Part shown: positions 21,890 through 28,527 of the stretch, in pieces
How positions within the stretch are numbered: the first letter of the stretch is position 1
Layout of the letters: each line of letters starts with the position of its first letter
IMG/VR virus record: IMGVR_UViG_3300047440_000285
Span: 1 to 29,510 of that record
Source of the DNA: a virus
Strand: one strand, 5' to 3'
Length of the DNA stretch: 29,510 nucleotides
Made by a program: the position numbers and the translations under genes
Notes under the pieces: generated by a model
The model's database searches: none
What the model was told of the DNA's origin: nothing
The model's input: the letters and a program-made list of their open reading frames with translations, nothing else

Positions 21890-22029
21890 GCTCGCTCCAT
21901 GAACACCCAAACCAACATGAGGACAAGACCGGCTATGGAAAGAAGCATCATTCCCCGGCCTATCCACTTGTTCCACCGCTTGCGCTTCTCCCACTTGGCC
22001 CGCTCGCGCTTTAACTCTTCATCCATCAT
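21886..22029 (-). CDS. Tiny single-pass membrane protein (47 aa)
   Basis: The frame runs MMDEELKRERAKWEKRKRWN, then KWIGRG and a single hydrophobic helix (MMLLSIAGLVLMLVWVFM), ending MERA. GGGAG lies six bases before the ATG. The stop TGA shares bases with the ATG of the macro-like gene, and the start overlaps the end of the 86-aa gene. These signals on both sides support a real gene despite its length. The charged N-terminus should face the cytoplasm. No family is recognised. Confidence 0.66.
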   Translation of the reverse strand: MMDEELKRERAKWEKRKRWNKWIGRGMMLLSIAGLVLMLVWVFMERA

Positions 22030-22279
22030 GCAACTCTCCCGCCGGCAAGACATCCGCCCTCACCACCCCCGCTTTAACCGCCCTCGCCCAAGTCACCGAC
22101 ACGCCGTGAAGCCTAACTACTTCATTGATCGACTTGGTCTCTAATTCAAGCTTCACCATGGCCACGAACTCATCCGAATACGTGCGCTTGCCCTGTCCCC
22201 CTTTCTTCACCTTGGCCCGCCGCGCCCCTAAGTCCCCATGGTGCCGCGCCCATATAACCATCTGCTTAGACCAAGACAT
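22019..22279 (-). CDS. Small basic helix-turn-helix-like protein
   Basis: The 86-aa product has a basic N-terminal half (RRAKVKKGGQGKRTYSDEF). A helical pair then reads VAMVKLELETKSINEVVRLH and GVSVTWARAVKAG, in the spacing of a helix-turn-helix of the transposase or terminase-small-subunit type. It may bind DNA as an early regulator. The ATG at 22279 has GGGG at suitable distance and lies one base after the stop of the upstream gene. The regulatory role is inferred from the fold only. Confidence 0.62.
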   Translation of the reverse strand: MSWSKQMVIWARHHGDLGARRAKVKKGGQGKRTYSDEFVAMVKLELETKSINEVVRLHGVSVTWARAVKAGVVRADVLPAGELHDG

Positions 22280-22280
22280 C

Positions 22281-22496
22281 TCACATCCCCGTCTGTAAGC
22301 GTTTCAACTGCGCCTGCGACCGCCTGCGCTCCAATTCCGCTATCCGCTCGGCTATCGCCTCGCGTACGTGGTCAGGTATCGATAAGTCCCGATGCGCCGC
22401 CCGCAGGTTATACAGATCCCGGGTATCGGCCGCATCAAGATCGCTCTGTGTCAAGTCAGGCTCAGGAATCGGGGAACCAGTGCTTGTGCTCATCAT
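22281..22496 (-). CDS. Uncharacterised small early protein with charged helix
   Basis: The 71-aa product begins MSTSTGSPIPEPDLTQSDLD after the paired ATG codons at 22496. It contains YNLRAAHRDLSIPDHVREAI and AERIAELERRRSQAQLKRL, a long charged helix. The second part of the start region is favoured because GAGG lies directly upstream; the ATG at 22508 forms part of that site. It overlaps the end of the 64-aa gene. No family is recognised. Confidence 0.58.
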   Translation of the reverse strand: MMSTSTGSPIPEPDLTQSDLDAADTRDLYNLRAAHRDLSIPDHVREAIAERIAELERRRSQAQLKRLQTGM

Positions 22497-22656
22497 ATTC
22501 AACCTCATCCCCCTTCGGCGTATACGTTACCCCAGTATGCACACAGACAGCCTTGAGCATGTCAAGACCAGCCATCAGCGTCGCGCGATCCTCGGCTTCC
22601 AACGGCGCCCACCGCAAGGCTTCCCGCGCTGCTTCGATGTCGTGAATCGTAATCAT
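22462..22656 (-). CDS. Uncharacterised small early protein
   Basis: The 64-aa product starts MITIHDIEAAREALRWAPLE and continues with AEDRATLMAGLDMLKAVCVH, TGVTYTPKG and an acidic end. The first 45 residues form two helices. The ATG at 22656 has only a weak AAAGCAG site. A longer frame extends upstream to 22818, but its first part has no ribosome-binding signal. Function is unknown. Confidence 0.52.
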   Translation of the reverse strand: MITIHDIEAAREALRWAPLEAEDRATLMAGLDMLKAVCVHTGVTYTPKGDEVEYDEHKHWFPDS

Positions 22657-22822
22657 GAGCTGCTTTCGAAGGGTGGGCCAGGATGACACGGTTTGCGGGC
22701 GCAGAGCCCATGGCTTGACCCCGCTGGATACCCTTGCACCTATAGCCACGTCAGCGCGCGGGGGCATTCTGATTGCTGCTAACCGCTGCTTTTTGCCTCT
22801 CGTGCCATCCCGGCCCATTGAA

Positions 22823-22927
22823 CTACCAATACTTTACAACGAAATGCACAAATACCGCCGCGAGAGAGAAGACTAGGACAACCACTAGAACAATCCAGGC
22901 GATGAGTAATTTAGAGAAGACTTGCAT
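22823..22927 (-). CDS. Possible 34-aa hydrophobic peptide
   Basis: The ORF MQVFSKLLIAWIVLVVVLVF continues to VHFVVKYW and is almost entirely one transmembrane helix with a basic N-terminal residue and Lys-Tyr-Trp at the end. No ribosome-binding site precedes the ATG at 22927, and a GTG further upstream at 23053 is no better. The composition argues for a real membrane peptide; the missing signal argues against it. It lies in a part of the early operon with few clear genes. Confidence 0.32.
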   Translation of the reverse strand: MQVFSKLLIAWIVLVVVLVFSLAAVFVHFVVKYW

Positions 22928-22998
22928 AGATGAAGAGACGGAAATTAGGGTTTCGTTAGATTTTGGAGGGAAACACACGGGGGATGGAACCTTAAATT

Positions 22999-23214
22999 TC
23001 ACCGGCCCCGGCCATCGAGCAAAGACCCCCCCGGGGGGTCGGAAATTCGGCACAAAATCACGAGTTCCACACCTTGGGGGGTATTGACCGTGAAATACAT
23101 CACGCGAGAGCCCTGTTTTCTGCTCGACCGGCCTTGCTTCTGTCGCCAGTCTATGCCTTCACGGCAACGCTGCATAGACACGCCAGGATGGTACAGGGGG
23201 ATTCCGTAAGGCAT
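22999..23214 (-). CDS. Doubtful small ORF downstream of the 80-aa gene
   Basis: The frame encodes 71 residues beginning MPYGIPLYHPGVSMQRCREG, then a basic stretch (RQKQGRSSRKQGSR) and a beta-like part (VMYFTVNTPQGVELVILCRI). It starts 14 bp after the preceding stop but lacks a ribosome-binding site. An internal ATG at 23100 has AGGG upstream and would give 33 residues. Position in the operon supports it and the sequence resembles no known family. Its 3' part contains a perfect C7G6 palindrome (23024-23040). Confidence 0.35.
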   Translation of the reverse strand: MPYGIPLYHPGVSMQRCREGIDWRQKQGRSSRKQGSRVMYFTVNTPQGVELVILCRISDPPGGSLLDGRGR

Positions 23215-23228
23215 CGAAGGAAACGCGG

Positions 23229-23471
23229 CTAAGTGGTTGATTCATAAGGTGAACTGCTGTCTGTCGCGGAGTGCCGGGGTTCGTGCAGGGCTTCGCGCCA
23301 TGCGTTCCGTTGGTATTCCGTCAGCCGTTCCCCCGCTAGCTCACGGAACCTCAATCTATGTGCCCAATCCAGCGGCCCCTGCGGGCGATCAGGGCGGCTG
23401 AAGGCACGTAGTGCAGCAATGGCGCGGGCTTGCTGCTCGGCTGTTAGTGGGGGATCATCCTTGTATTTCAT
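23229..23471 (-). CDS. Small early protein next to the replication gene
   Basis: The 80-aa product starts MKYKDDPPLTAEQQARAIAA, with LRFRELAGERLTEYQRNAWR and EALHEPRH in the second half. It is charged and helical. It lies 46 bp after the replication-protein stop, where lambdoid phages often encode a helicase loader or a small partner. It is far too short for a loader and has no Walker motif. The function is unknown, and a longer frame to 23798 overlaps the replication gene and was rejected. Confidence 0.58.
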   Translation of the reverse strand: MKYKDDPPLTAEQQARAIAALRAFSRPDRPQGPLDWAHRLRFRELAGERLTEYQRNAWREALHEPRHSATDSSSPYESTT

Positions 23472-23517
23472 AGGTAAATGCCCAGGAAGGGCCCTAATCG
23501 GGCGTTTGAGCGATTTT

Positions 23518-24378
23518 CTACGTCCACGGGTCGTTAGCCCTAGGCAGCATCCGATACGGCGATTCTGAGCCCGTTTTGGTGCCTTCCTGAGCCTTCCCGG
23601 TTCCAACGCTTCCCGCATCCCGCCGCATTCCGGAAACCGTGGCGAAGAAATACGCCGGGCCTTTGCCTGCGACGATGGCCTTAGCCGCTGCAATGCGGCA
23701 TTCGCCGGGGGTTGCACCGTCAGCGACGAGGGCGGCAAGCCGGGGGTCGTTTGGGGCGATTTCCAAGCCGGCCGCCGCCGCCGCTTGTGCGTGCGCATGC
23801 GCGGACCCGCCCGGGACGCGCGCGGCGGCTGCTTTAAATGTATTTATTGTTTCATGTTTCATGGGTGGTATTCCGGGTGGTATTACCGCCGTATTACCGT
23901 CGTATCCCTTAGTTGTGCTCCCCAGTGCTCTAGAGTCCTCTGCCTTAGACACCCCTATACCCAAGCTGACGGACTCAAGTATTGCCTCTTTTGTGGTTTT
24001 CGCCACACTGTTCGTGTGTGCAGGAGATGGGGTTATCAACAGGTTTGGCGACTGTTTCCCCTTCCATCGCTGCTCGACGTTAGTGCGTTGTATTTCGCTA
24101 GCTTTCTGTTGTCGAGCAATCTCTTCGTCGCAGCGTTTCTGATGCCATCGGCCGTCCGATTCCAGCGTAAAGAATTCTGTAAGAACGCGGCGGACGGCTT
24201 CGCGTTCGCTCTGTGTAATTGCTGGGAGCAGTCTATAGATTGAACTGTAATCACCTGGGAGTGGTAATTCATGGATATAGTAAGTTTCAATCATTAGGTG
24301 ATAGGCAGCTTTCTCCATCCATCCCAAGTGTCCGGTATGAGCGGCCCAATCGCCGAGGTTGTGCTGATAGAAACGCAT
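23518..24378 (-). CDS. Replication initiation protein, DUF1376 (YdaU-like) N-terminal domain
   Basis: The 286-aa protein begins MRFYQHNLGDWAAHTGHLGW. It continues MEKAAYHLMIETYYIHELPL and REAVRRVLTEFF, the DUF1376 pattern of a winged-helix-like DNA-binding domain (residues about 1-95). A low-complexity linker of about 80 residues follows. The C-terminal part (LAALVADGATPGECRIAAAK, AYFFATVSGMRRDA) resembles the region that in related proteins contacts the helicase or its loader. By position after the Cro-like gene it corresponds to lambda O. The DNA encoding the linker holds iteron-like repeats and an AT-rich tract, as does the lambda O gene. Confidence 0.84.
   Translation of the reverse strand: MRFYQHNLGDWAAHTGHLGWMEKAAYHLMIETYYIHELPLPGDYSSIYRLLPAITQSEREAVRRVLTEFFTLESDGRWHQKRCDEEIARQQKASEIQRTNVEQRWKGKQSPNLLITPSPAHTNSVAKTTKEAILESVSLGIGVSKAEDSRALGSTTKGYDGNTAVIPPGIPPMKHETINTFKAAAARVPGGSAHAHAQAAAAAGLEIAPNDPRLAALVADGATPGECRIAAAKAIVAGKGPAYFFATVSGMRRDAGSVGTGKAQEGTKTGSESPYRMLPRANDPWT
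23832..23940. other. Putative origin of replication inside the replication gene
   Basis: The plus strand shows a 31-bp tract (23832-23862) that is about 80% A+T in a GC-rich region. Next come GTATTCC/GTATTACC/GTATTACC/GTATCCC copies at 23868, 23880, 23891 and 23902 (11-12 bp steps), two of them within perfect GGGTGGTATT repeats at 23863 and 23875. GTGCTC copies at 23915 and 23925, with a variant at 23935, follow in exact 10-bp steps. Helically phased repeats beside an AT-rich element in the linker of an O-like gene match the arrangement of lambda ori. Function is inferred. Confidence 0.6.
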
Positions 24379-24434
24379 TGCAATTGCCTTCTCTGATTCA
24401 ATGCGAATTAGTTGTGCTGCTGTTCTTCATTGCT

Positions 24435-24662
24435 TCAGGGCTTATGGCGATGGCGGGCCAATTCCTGGGCACGAGCCCAATGGCGTTTGTCCTCTAGGCG
24501 TAGGGCTTGGTCGAGTCGCCATCGGGCGGCGATGACGCGATCAGCGAGGCGGGGGGACAGGATGGGGGGCCATTGCCGGACGGCTTGGGGGGTGCACCCG
24601 ATGGCGCGTGCTGCTGTTGTGGCGTTGCCGCCGAGCAGACAGAGGGCTTCGGTCTTTGTCAT
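24435..24662 (-). CDS. Cro-like helix-turn-helix regulator (P22 Cro / YdaS type)
   Basis: The 75-aa protein begins MTKTEALCLLGGNATTAARA, then IGCTPQAVRQWPPILSPRLA and DRVIAARWRL. This is the pattern of P22-type Cro proteins: a GG...A..IG..PQAV.QW helix-turn-helix followed by a dimerisation segment. It should bind operators in the adjacent control region and repress the early promoters. I chose the ATG at 24662, which fits the family; an in-frame ATG at 24683 would add seven residues. Neither has a strong ribosome-binding site. A long basic tail (LEDKRHWARAQELARHRHK) is unusual. Confidence 0.8.
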   Translation of the reverse strand: MTKTEALCLLGGNATTAARAIGCTPQAVRQWPPILSPRLADRVIAARWRLDQALRLEDKRHWARAQELARHRHKP

Positions 24663-24733
24663 GGGCTTTTCATATCTAGGCATGGCCGAGAACACTGCGC
24701 GCAAAGGCAGACAGCGGCAAGCGTTCCATTCCT

Positions 24734-24759
24734 GAGCACTCCATAGCGCCCAAGAACAC
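24734..24759 (-). repeat. GAGCAC/GAACAC pair spaced 20 bp
   Basis: GAGCAC at 24734-24739 and GAACAC at 24754-24759 lie two helical turns apart, with a weak copy (TAGCGC) at the intervening 10-bp position 24744. They are in inverted orientation relative to the GTGCTC array at 24827-24872, and GAGCACTC at 24734 is the complement of GAGTGCTC at 24855-24862. They are candidate half-sites of the same binding protein. Confidence 0.45.
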
Positions 24760-24826
24760 AATTCCCGACCCGCTGTAATCCATTCATGGCCGAGGGTCAG
24801 CGTTGCATGCGCAGATTTATTTTCAT

Positions 24827-24872
24827 GCGCTCCCATGTGCTCTCTTGTGCTCGCGAGTGCTCTTGTGTTCTG
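24827..24872 (+). repeat. Helically phased GTGCTC array (five 10-bp units)
   Basis: GCGCTC at 24827, GTGCTC at 24837, 24847 and 24857, and a degenerate GTTCTG at 24867 follow at exactly 10-bp steps with variable 4-bp spacers. All copies face the same side of the helix, as expected for cooperative binding of a protein. The same hexamer and period recur in the putative origin at 23915-23940. Candidate binders are the Cro-like protein or the DUF1376 initiator. Confidence 0.7.
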
Positions 24873-24875
24873 TGT

Positions 24876-24897
24876 GCGTCAGCAACGCTGTTGACGC
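24876..24897. promoter_or_regulatory. Dyad operator overlapping the plus-strand -35 element
   Basis: The 22-bp element has arms GCGTCAGCA and TGTTGACGC, complementary at eight of nine positions around a short centre. Its right arm covers the TTGACG -35 hexamer of the promoter at 24891, so a dimer bound here would block RNA polymerase. It is a good candidate operator for the Cro-like repressor. Confidence 0.5.
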
Positions 24898-24919
24898 ATT
24901 AATTATCCGGGCGTGCAAT
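24891..24919 (+). promoter_or_regulatory. Probable sigma-70 promoter for the recombination operon
   Basis: TTGACG at 24891-24896 and TGCAAT at 24914-24919 are separated by the ideal 17 bp, with an AT-rich spacer start (CATTAATTAT). Five of six -35 bases and four of six -10 bases match consensus. It points at the exonuclease gene about 165 bp downstream, leaving a leader in which an antitermination site could lie. Confidence 0.6.
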
Positions 24920-25083
24920 GCGTCCCGTGCGAAACGTAATCCAACGCGAATCAACAGAAGCTTTCGGCCGCATCGTGACGGGCGGGACGGTTGTGATCTT
25001 TGTTTGTTCGCGGCGGCTTCGTTTCGCACGCTTTCTCATCCGCATCTATCACGCATTATTTGATCGTCCCTAAAGGCCCATCC

Positions 25084-25950
25084 ATGTCCGCAACGCTGCC
25101 TGCATTGCTGCGCCCCACGCTGCCCTATTTGGGGGTTGTGGAAGACATGCCCTTCGAACAATACCTCGCGGCCGATGCGCTCTCTAATGGTGGCCTGAAG
25201 CTGTTCGCGCGCTCGCCCTTTCATCATTTCTCATGCATGCACGATGAACGCCGGCCACCTGATCGTGAGCGCGGGGGGCAGTTGGAAGGCTCGCTAGCGC
25301 ACTGCCTCATTCTGGAGCCCGGAGAGTTCCCGTTTCGCTATGCCATCGGGCCGGACGTGGCGACGCGGGCGGCCAAGGAATGGAAAGAGTTCGAAGCACG
25401 GCATCCGCACCATATTTGCATCAAGCCCGGACAGCTGGAGGTGGCGCGATTGCAGGCCGCATCGGTGCGCGCGTTGCCGGACATGGCCAAGCTATTCGAG
25501 ACCGGGCGGGCCGAGGTCACTGCGTTCTGGCGCGATGAGCCCACGGGCGTTATCTGTAAATGCCGGCCTGATTGGGTGCACCCGGTGCCCGGCGTGGGAT
25601 CGATTCTTGTGGACGTCAAGACCTATTCGGATGCGAGTCCGCGCGAGTTCGCGCGGCAGGTTGCGCGCAAGCTGTATCACTGGCAGGCGGCTTGGTACAC
25701 CGATGGCTATTCCATCGCGAGCGGTGAACCCGTTGTGGGCTTTGTGTTTGTGGCGGTCGAAAGCGATTGGCCCCACGCGGCATGTGCCGTCATGCTCGAC
25801 GAGGACTCGCTGGCAATGGCGCGCAGAGAGATTCGCCCCTTGGTGCAACGCTTCGCGCAATGCCAGCACACCAACACATGGCCCGGCTACCCGACCGGCA
25901 TCGAGCAAATCGAATTGCCCGCGTGGTATGCCGAACGGATGGAGGATTAA
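25084..25950 (+). CDS. RecE-type PD-(D/E)XK exonuclease (DUF3799-like)
   Basis: The 288-aa product begins MSATLPALLRPTLPYLGVVE and has the family's order of motifs. These are SNGGLKLFARSPFHHF, EGSLAHCLILEPGEFPFRY (GxxxHxxxLEP), then CKCRPDWVHPVPGVG, ILVDVKTYSDASP (the D-x-K catalytic core) and HWQAAWYTDGY (Q-x3-Y). Such enzymes digest one strand of double-stranded DNA from an end, leaving single strands for an annealing protein. The ATG at 25084 has AAAGG upstream; a longer frame from 25000 lies in the control region and was rejected. It heads the plus-strand operon. Confidence 0.88.
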   Translation: MSATLPALLRPTLPYLGVVEDMPFEQYLAADALSNGGLKLFARSPFHHFSCMHDERRPPDRERGGQLEGSLAHCLILEPGEFPFRYAIGPDVATRAAKEWKEFEARHPHHICIKPGQLEVARLQAASVRALPDMAKLFETGRAEVTAFWRDEPTGVICKCRPDWVHPVPGVGSILVDVKTYSDASPREFARQVARKLYHWQAAWYTDGYSIASGEPVVGFVFVAVESDWPHAACAVMLDEDSLAMARREIRPLVQRFAQCQHTNTWPGYPTGIEQIELPAWYAERMED

Positions 25951-25952
25951 GC

Positions 25953-26612
25953 ATGACCCATGTCCTTGTCCTATCCGAAGCCCGAACCCTGCTGCCTACA
26001 TACGAACAAGCCCGCGAATTGCTCGCGCGTTGCGTGCATGTAGACGAGGCCGCGAACATCGCGAACAAAGCGCAAGCGATGGCGGCTTATCTCCGGCAAG
26101 CTAGAGACGCCGAGGTGATGCAATGGGCAAGCGAAATCGCGATCCGGGCACAGCGGCGGGCCGGGGAGCTATTGGAGGAGGCGGCCAGAACCGGACAACG
26201 AGATGCGGGGGGCGGGAATCGGCGCGCACAATCAACGCGGGATATGGTGAAACTTGCCGACCTTGGCATAACGCCGATGCAATCTTCGCGGTGGCAAGCG
26301 CTTGCGAATCTCTCGCCACAGCAATTCGAGACTGCCATTATCAAGACCCGGAAGACCGGGAAGATGATTACGCGGGCCGCTGTCTTGCGCGAAGCGAGGC
26401 CCCCCGCTCCGGCGCCGATCCCCCAATCGATTCCAGAGTACCGCCCGCCGCCCGTTCCTCTGAGCACAAAGGGGGGCTTGTTCGCGTCCTATGCTCGGCT
26501 AGCGATTCGCCAATTGCAGGAGCATGGCCCCCGCTACACCGAGGACGAGTACGAAATGCTGTTCGAATTGGCAATGATCGTCGGCCCGATATTGCAGGAG
26601 CGCCAAACATGA
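25953..26612 (+). CDS. Conserved phage protein of unknown function in the recombination operon
   Basis: The 219-aa product contains HVDEAANIANKAQAMAAYLR, QARDAEVMQWASEIAIRAQR and RAGELLEEAARTGQRD, then ADLGITPMQSSRWQALANLS. I recognise this as a recurrent phage and plasmid family whose members pair a helical N-terminus with an HTH-like block near SSRWQ. A Pro-rich linker follows and the helical C-terminus (GGLFASYARLAIRQLQEHGP) may be a second module. GGAGG lies seven bases before the ATG at 25953. DNA binding is plausible but untested. It begins right after the exonuclease stop. Confidence 0.75.
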   Translation: MTHVLVLSEARTLLPTYEQARELLARCVHVDEAANIANKAQAMAAYLRQARDAEVMQWASEIAIRAQRRAGELLEEAARTGQRDAGGGNRRAQSTRDMVKLADLGITPMQSSRWQALANLSPQQFETAIIKTRKTGKMITRAAVLREARPPAPAPIPQSIPEYRPPPVPLSTKGGLFASYARLAIRQLQEHGPRYTEDEYEMLFELAMIVGPILQERQT

Positions 26613-27538
26613 CCAATGGACTTGCTTCTAAGACTTCCTATCGGGTGCAATCGGCGGCGGGGGAATGGGTCACCATCACAACGGAATTGCGATGGATCAC
26701 GCCACCCCTCGCACGCGAATTGCTGAAGCGCAATACAGACAACCGGCCGTTGCGTCCCTCCCATGTTACCGCCTTGCGTGCCGCCATGACGCGCGGCGAA
26801 TGGCAGCATACACACCAATGCATTGCGTTTTCTAGCGATGGCGATTTGTTGGATGGGCAGCATCGATTGGAAGCATTGTCCGGTATGCTAGATAATAATT
26901 TCGCAATCCTCATGGAAGTCAAAACGGGCTTTGATCGGAACACCGTGTTTCCGGTCATTGATACCACGTTTTGCAAACGCAGCATGGCGGATGTCTTGCG
27001 TGTGAGCCGCGGTTATGCGGAAGTAGGGGCCTTCCTTGCGAGCATTTATGGGGGTCGCGTTGCAACCACACCTGCCTATGCAACACCGTTTCTGACATGG
27101 GCAACCCCGCTATTGGATCAATTGCTAGACCACGCGGCGCGCACGCGGCGAACATGGAGCACGGCGCCGGTACGGTCGGCGGCAATTATCGCAATCAAGA
27201 TGCGTCCGCAGGATAAGGACTACGTGATTGAAGTCTATTCGCAATTGGTGAACGATGATCGTAAATCCATGTCCCCCATCGTCGAGTCGCTTTGTCGGGC
27301 TTTCTCGGATTCACAAACCCGGAAACGTCTTTCTTATGATTTGTTTGTGCGCTGCCTGAAGATTTTTGACCCGCACAACGCTGACTTTAAGAAAGTGCAA
27401 ATTAAGGACCAAGCGCAAGCGATTGCAAATGTCAGGGATTGGCTCGGCATCGAGGTTCACGGCACACCCAAGCGTGTACCGCACCGGCCGGGAACCGCGC
27501 GGGCGCCCGCCTCGCAGGCACACATTGAAGGGCTGTAG
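26609..27538 (+). CDS. ParB-like (DGQHRL-motif) phage protein
   Basis: The 309-aa product has LLKRNTDNRPLRPSHVTALR, AAMTRGEWQHTHQCIAFSSD and GDLLDGQHRLEAL between residues about 37 and 95. This is the ParB/sulfiredoxin-type fold with a DGQHR loop, which in relatives binds nucleotide or acts on DNA. The C-terminal two thirds are helical and unassigned (VIEVYSQLVNDDRKSMSPIV, LFVRCLKIFDPHNADFKKVQ). The ATG at 26609 overlaps the preceding stop (ATGA), with AGGAG eight bases upstream. A true partitioning role is doubtful since no ParA is visible. Confidence 0.75.
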   Translation: MTNGLASKTSYRVQSAAGEWVTITTELRWITPPLARELLKRNTDNRPLRPSHVTALRAAMTRGEWQHTHQCIAFSSDGDLLDGQHRLEALSGMLDNNFAILMEVKTGFDRNTVFPVIDTTFCKRSMADVLRVSRGYAEVGAFLASIYGGRVATTPAYATPFLTWATPLLDQLLDHAARTRRTWSTAPVRSAAIIAIKMRPQDKDYVIEVYSQLVNDDRKSMSPIVESLCRAFSDSQTRKRLSYDLFVRCLKIFDPHNADFKKVQIKDQAQAIANVRDWLGIEVHGTPKRVPHRPGTARAPASQAHIEGL

Positions 27539-27540
27539 CC

Positions 27541-28524
27541 ATGAACGACCTTGCCACTGTCCCCGGCTTTCATTCAATGCAGGGCTTCGAACTGTTGCAA
27601 CGCGAGGCGCGCGCCATCAATGCATCGAGCATGGTTCCCGATCCGTATCGCGGCTATGTCATTGACAAATCGACCGGCGAATGGAAAGAGAACAAAGAGG
27701 CATTGTCCAATACAATGATTGCGCTTAATATGGCAATGCGGTTGCAGGCCGATCCGCTGATGGTGATGCAGAATTTGTACATTGTTCACGGCGTGCCGGC
27801 ATGGTCAGCGAAGTTTCTGATTGGCCTATTCAATACCTGCGGGCGCTTCACGGCGATTCGCTATGCGTTCAATGAGAAGCGGGATGCATGCTTTGCGCAT
27901 TGCAAAGAGTTGGCCACCGGCGAGCGCATCGAAGGGCCTAGCGCATCCATTGCCATGGCCAAAGCCGAAGGGTGGATTGATCGGAAGGGTTCGAAGTGGC
28001 GCACGATGCCCGAAGTCATGCTCACGAACCGCGCGGCGGCCTTCCTCATTCGCACCACTGCGCCGGAGTTGAGTCTTGGGTTGCCCATGCGCGACGAAGC
28101 GGAAGACATTGTGGAGGTCACCATGCCAGAGATTCGAGAGCCTAGCCCCTTGCAAGCCGTGCGCGATGCCCTCTGGCCTGCCGCGCCCCCTGAGCCGGAA
28201 CCCGTCCCGGAACCTCCCGAGTCCGAAGGAGAACCTGAGATGGTGGAACCAAAGACCCTGCCCACGAAAGAACCCGTTGCCCTGAAGGACGGCGAATTGA
28301 CCCCGCAAGATGCAACGCGCCGCGCGAGCACCAAGAAGCCCCCGCCCTCGGCGCCGGCCTTTGATGCTGAAGCCTACGCGCAGCGCATCGAGAAGATCGG
28401 GGATGTTGATCTCCTTGTTTTGATGAAAGAAGAGATTGCCGCGCTCCCCCCGTCGGTGCGTGAAGACATGAGCGCGCTCATCGATGCGCGTATCCATTCA
28501 CTCGTTCCAACGGAAGAGAGTTAA
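27541..28524 (+). CDS. RecT-like single-strand annealing protein candidate
   Basis: The 327-aa product has an N-terminal ~190-residue domain with ALSNTMIALNMAMRLQADPL, MVMQNLYIVHGVPAWSAKFL, IGLFNTCGRFTAIRYAF and GSKWRTMPEVMLTNRAAAFL. The first pair recalls the RecT pattern in which a helix is followed by a strand ending in a VHGxP/VPY-type turn. Its place two genes after an exonuclease supports an annealing function. The C-terminal ~130 residues are a Pro/Glu-rich linker and a small helical domain (LLVLMKEEIAALPPSVREDM). It starts two bases after the previous stop. The family may be distinct from classic RecT. Confidence 0.65.
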   Translation: MNDLATVPGFHSMQGFELLQREARAINASSMVPDPYRGYVIDKSTGEWKENKEALSNTMIALNMAMRLQADPLMVMQNLYIVHGVPAWSAKFLIGLFNTCGRFTAIRYAFNEKRDACFAHCKELATGERIEGPSASIAMAKAEGWIDRKGSKWRTMPEVMLTNRAAAFLIRTTAPELSLGLPMRDEAEDIVEVTMPEIREPSPLQAVRDALWPAAPPEPEPVPEPPESEGEPEMVEPKTLPTKEPVALKDGELTPQDATRRASTKKPPPSAPAFDAEAYAQRIEKIGDVDLLVLMKEEIAALPPSVREDMSALIDARIHSLVPTEES

Positions 28525-28527
28525 ATC

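Larger units (their letters stand above)
24663..25083. promoter_or_regulatory. Divergent early control region (421 bp without a gene)
   Basis: No convincing gene lies between the Cro-like start and the exonuclease start. Several operator-like elements are packed here: GAGCAC-type hexamers at 24690 (GAACAC), 24734 (GAGCAC) and 24754 (GAACAC), the 10-bp array at 24827-24872, a dyad at 24876-24897 and the plus-strand promoter. On the minus strand a GATAAT (24907-24902) resembles a -10 box, without a matching -35. It corresponds in position to the lambda pL/pR operator region, but no CI-type repressor gene sits inside it. Confidence 0.7.

Noticed and set aside
24827-24872. Repeat array as a possible CRISPR
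   Set aside because: Units are 10 bp with 4-bp variable parts, far too short for repeats and spacers, and no cas gene is present.
26123-26608. Upstream extension of the ParB-like gene
   Set aside because: It overlaps the whole 219-aa gene in another frame; the ATG at 26609 has a ribosome site and an ATGA junction.
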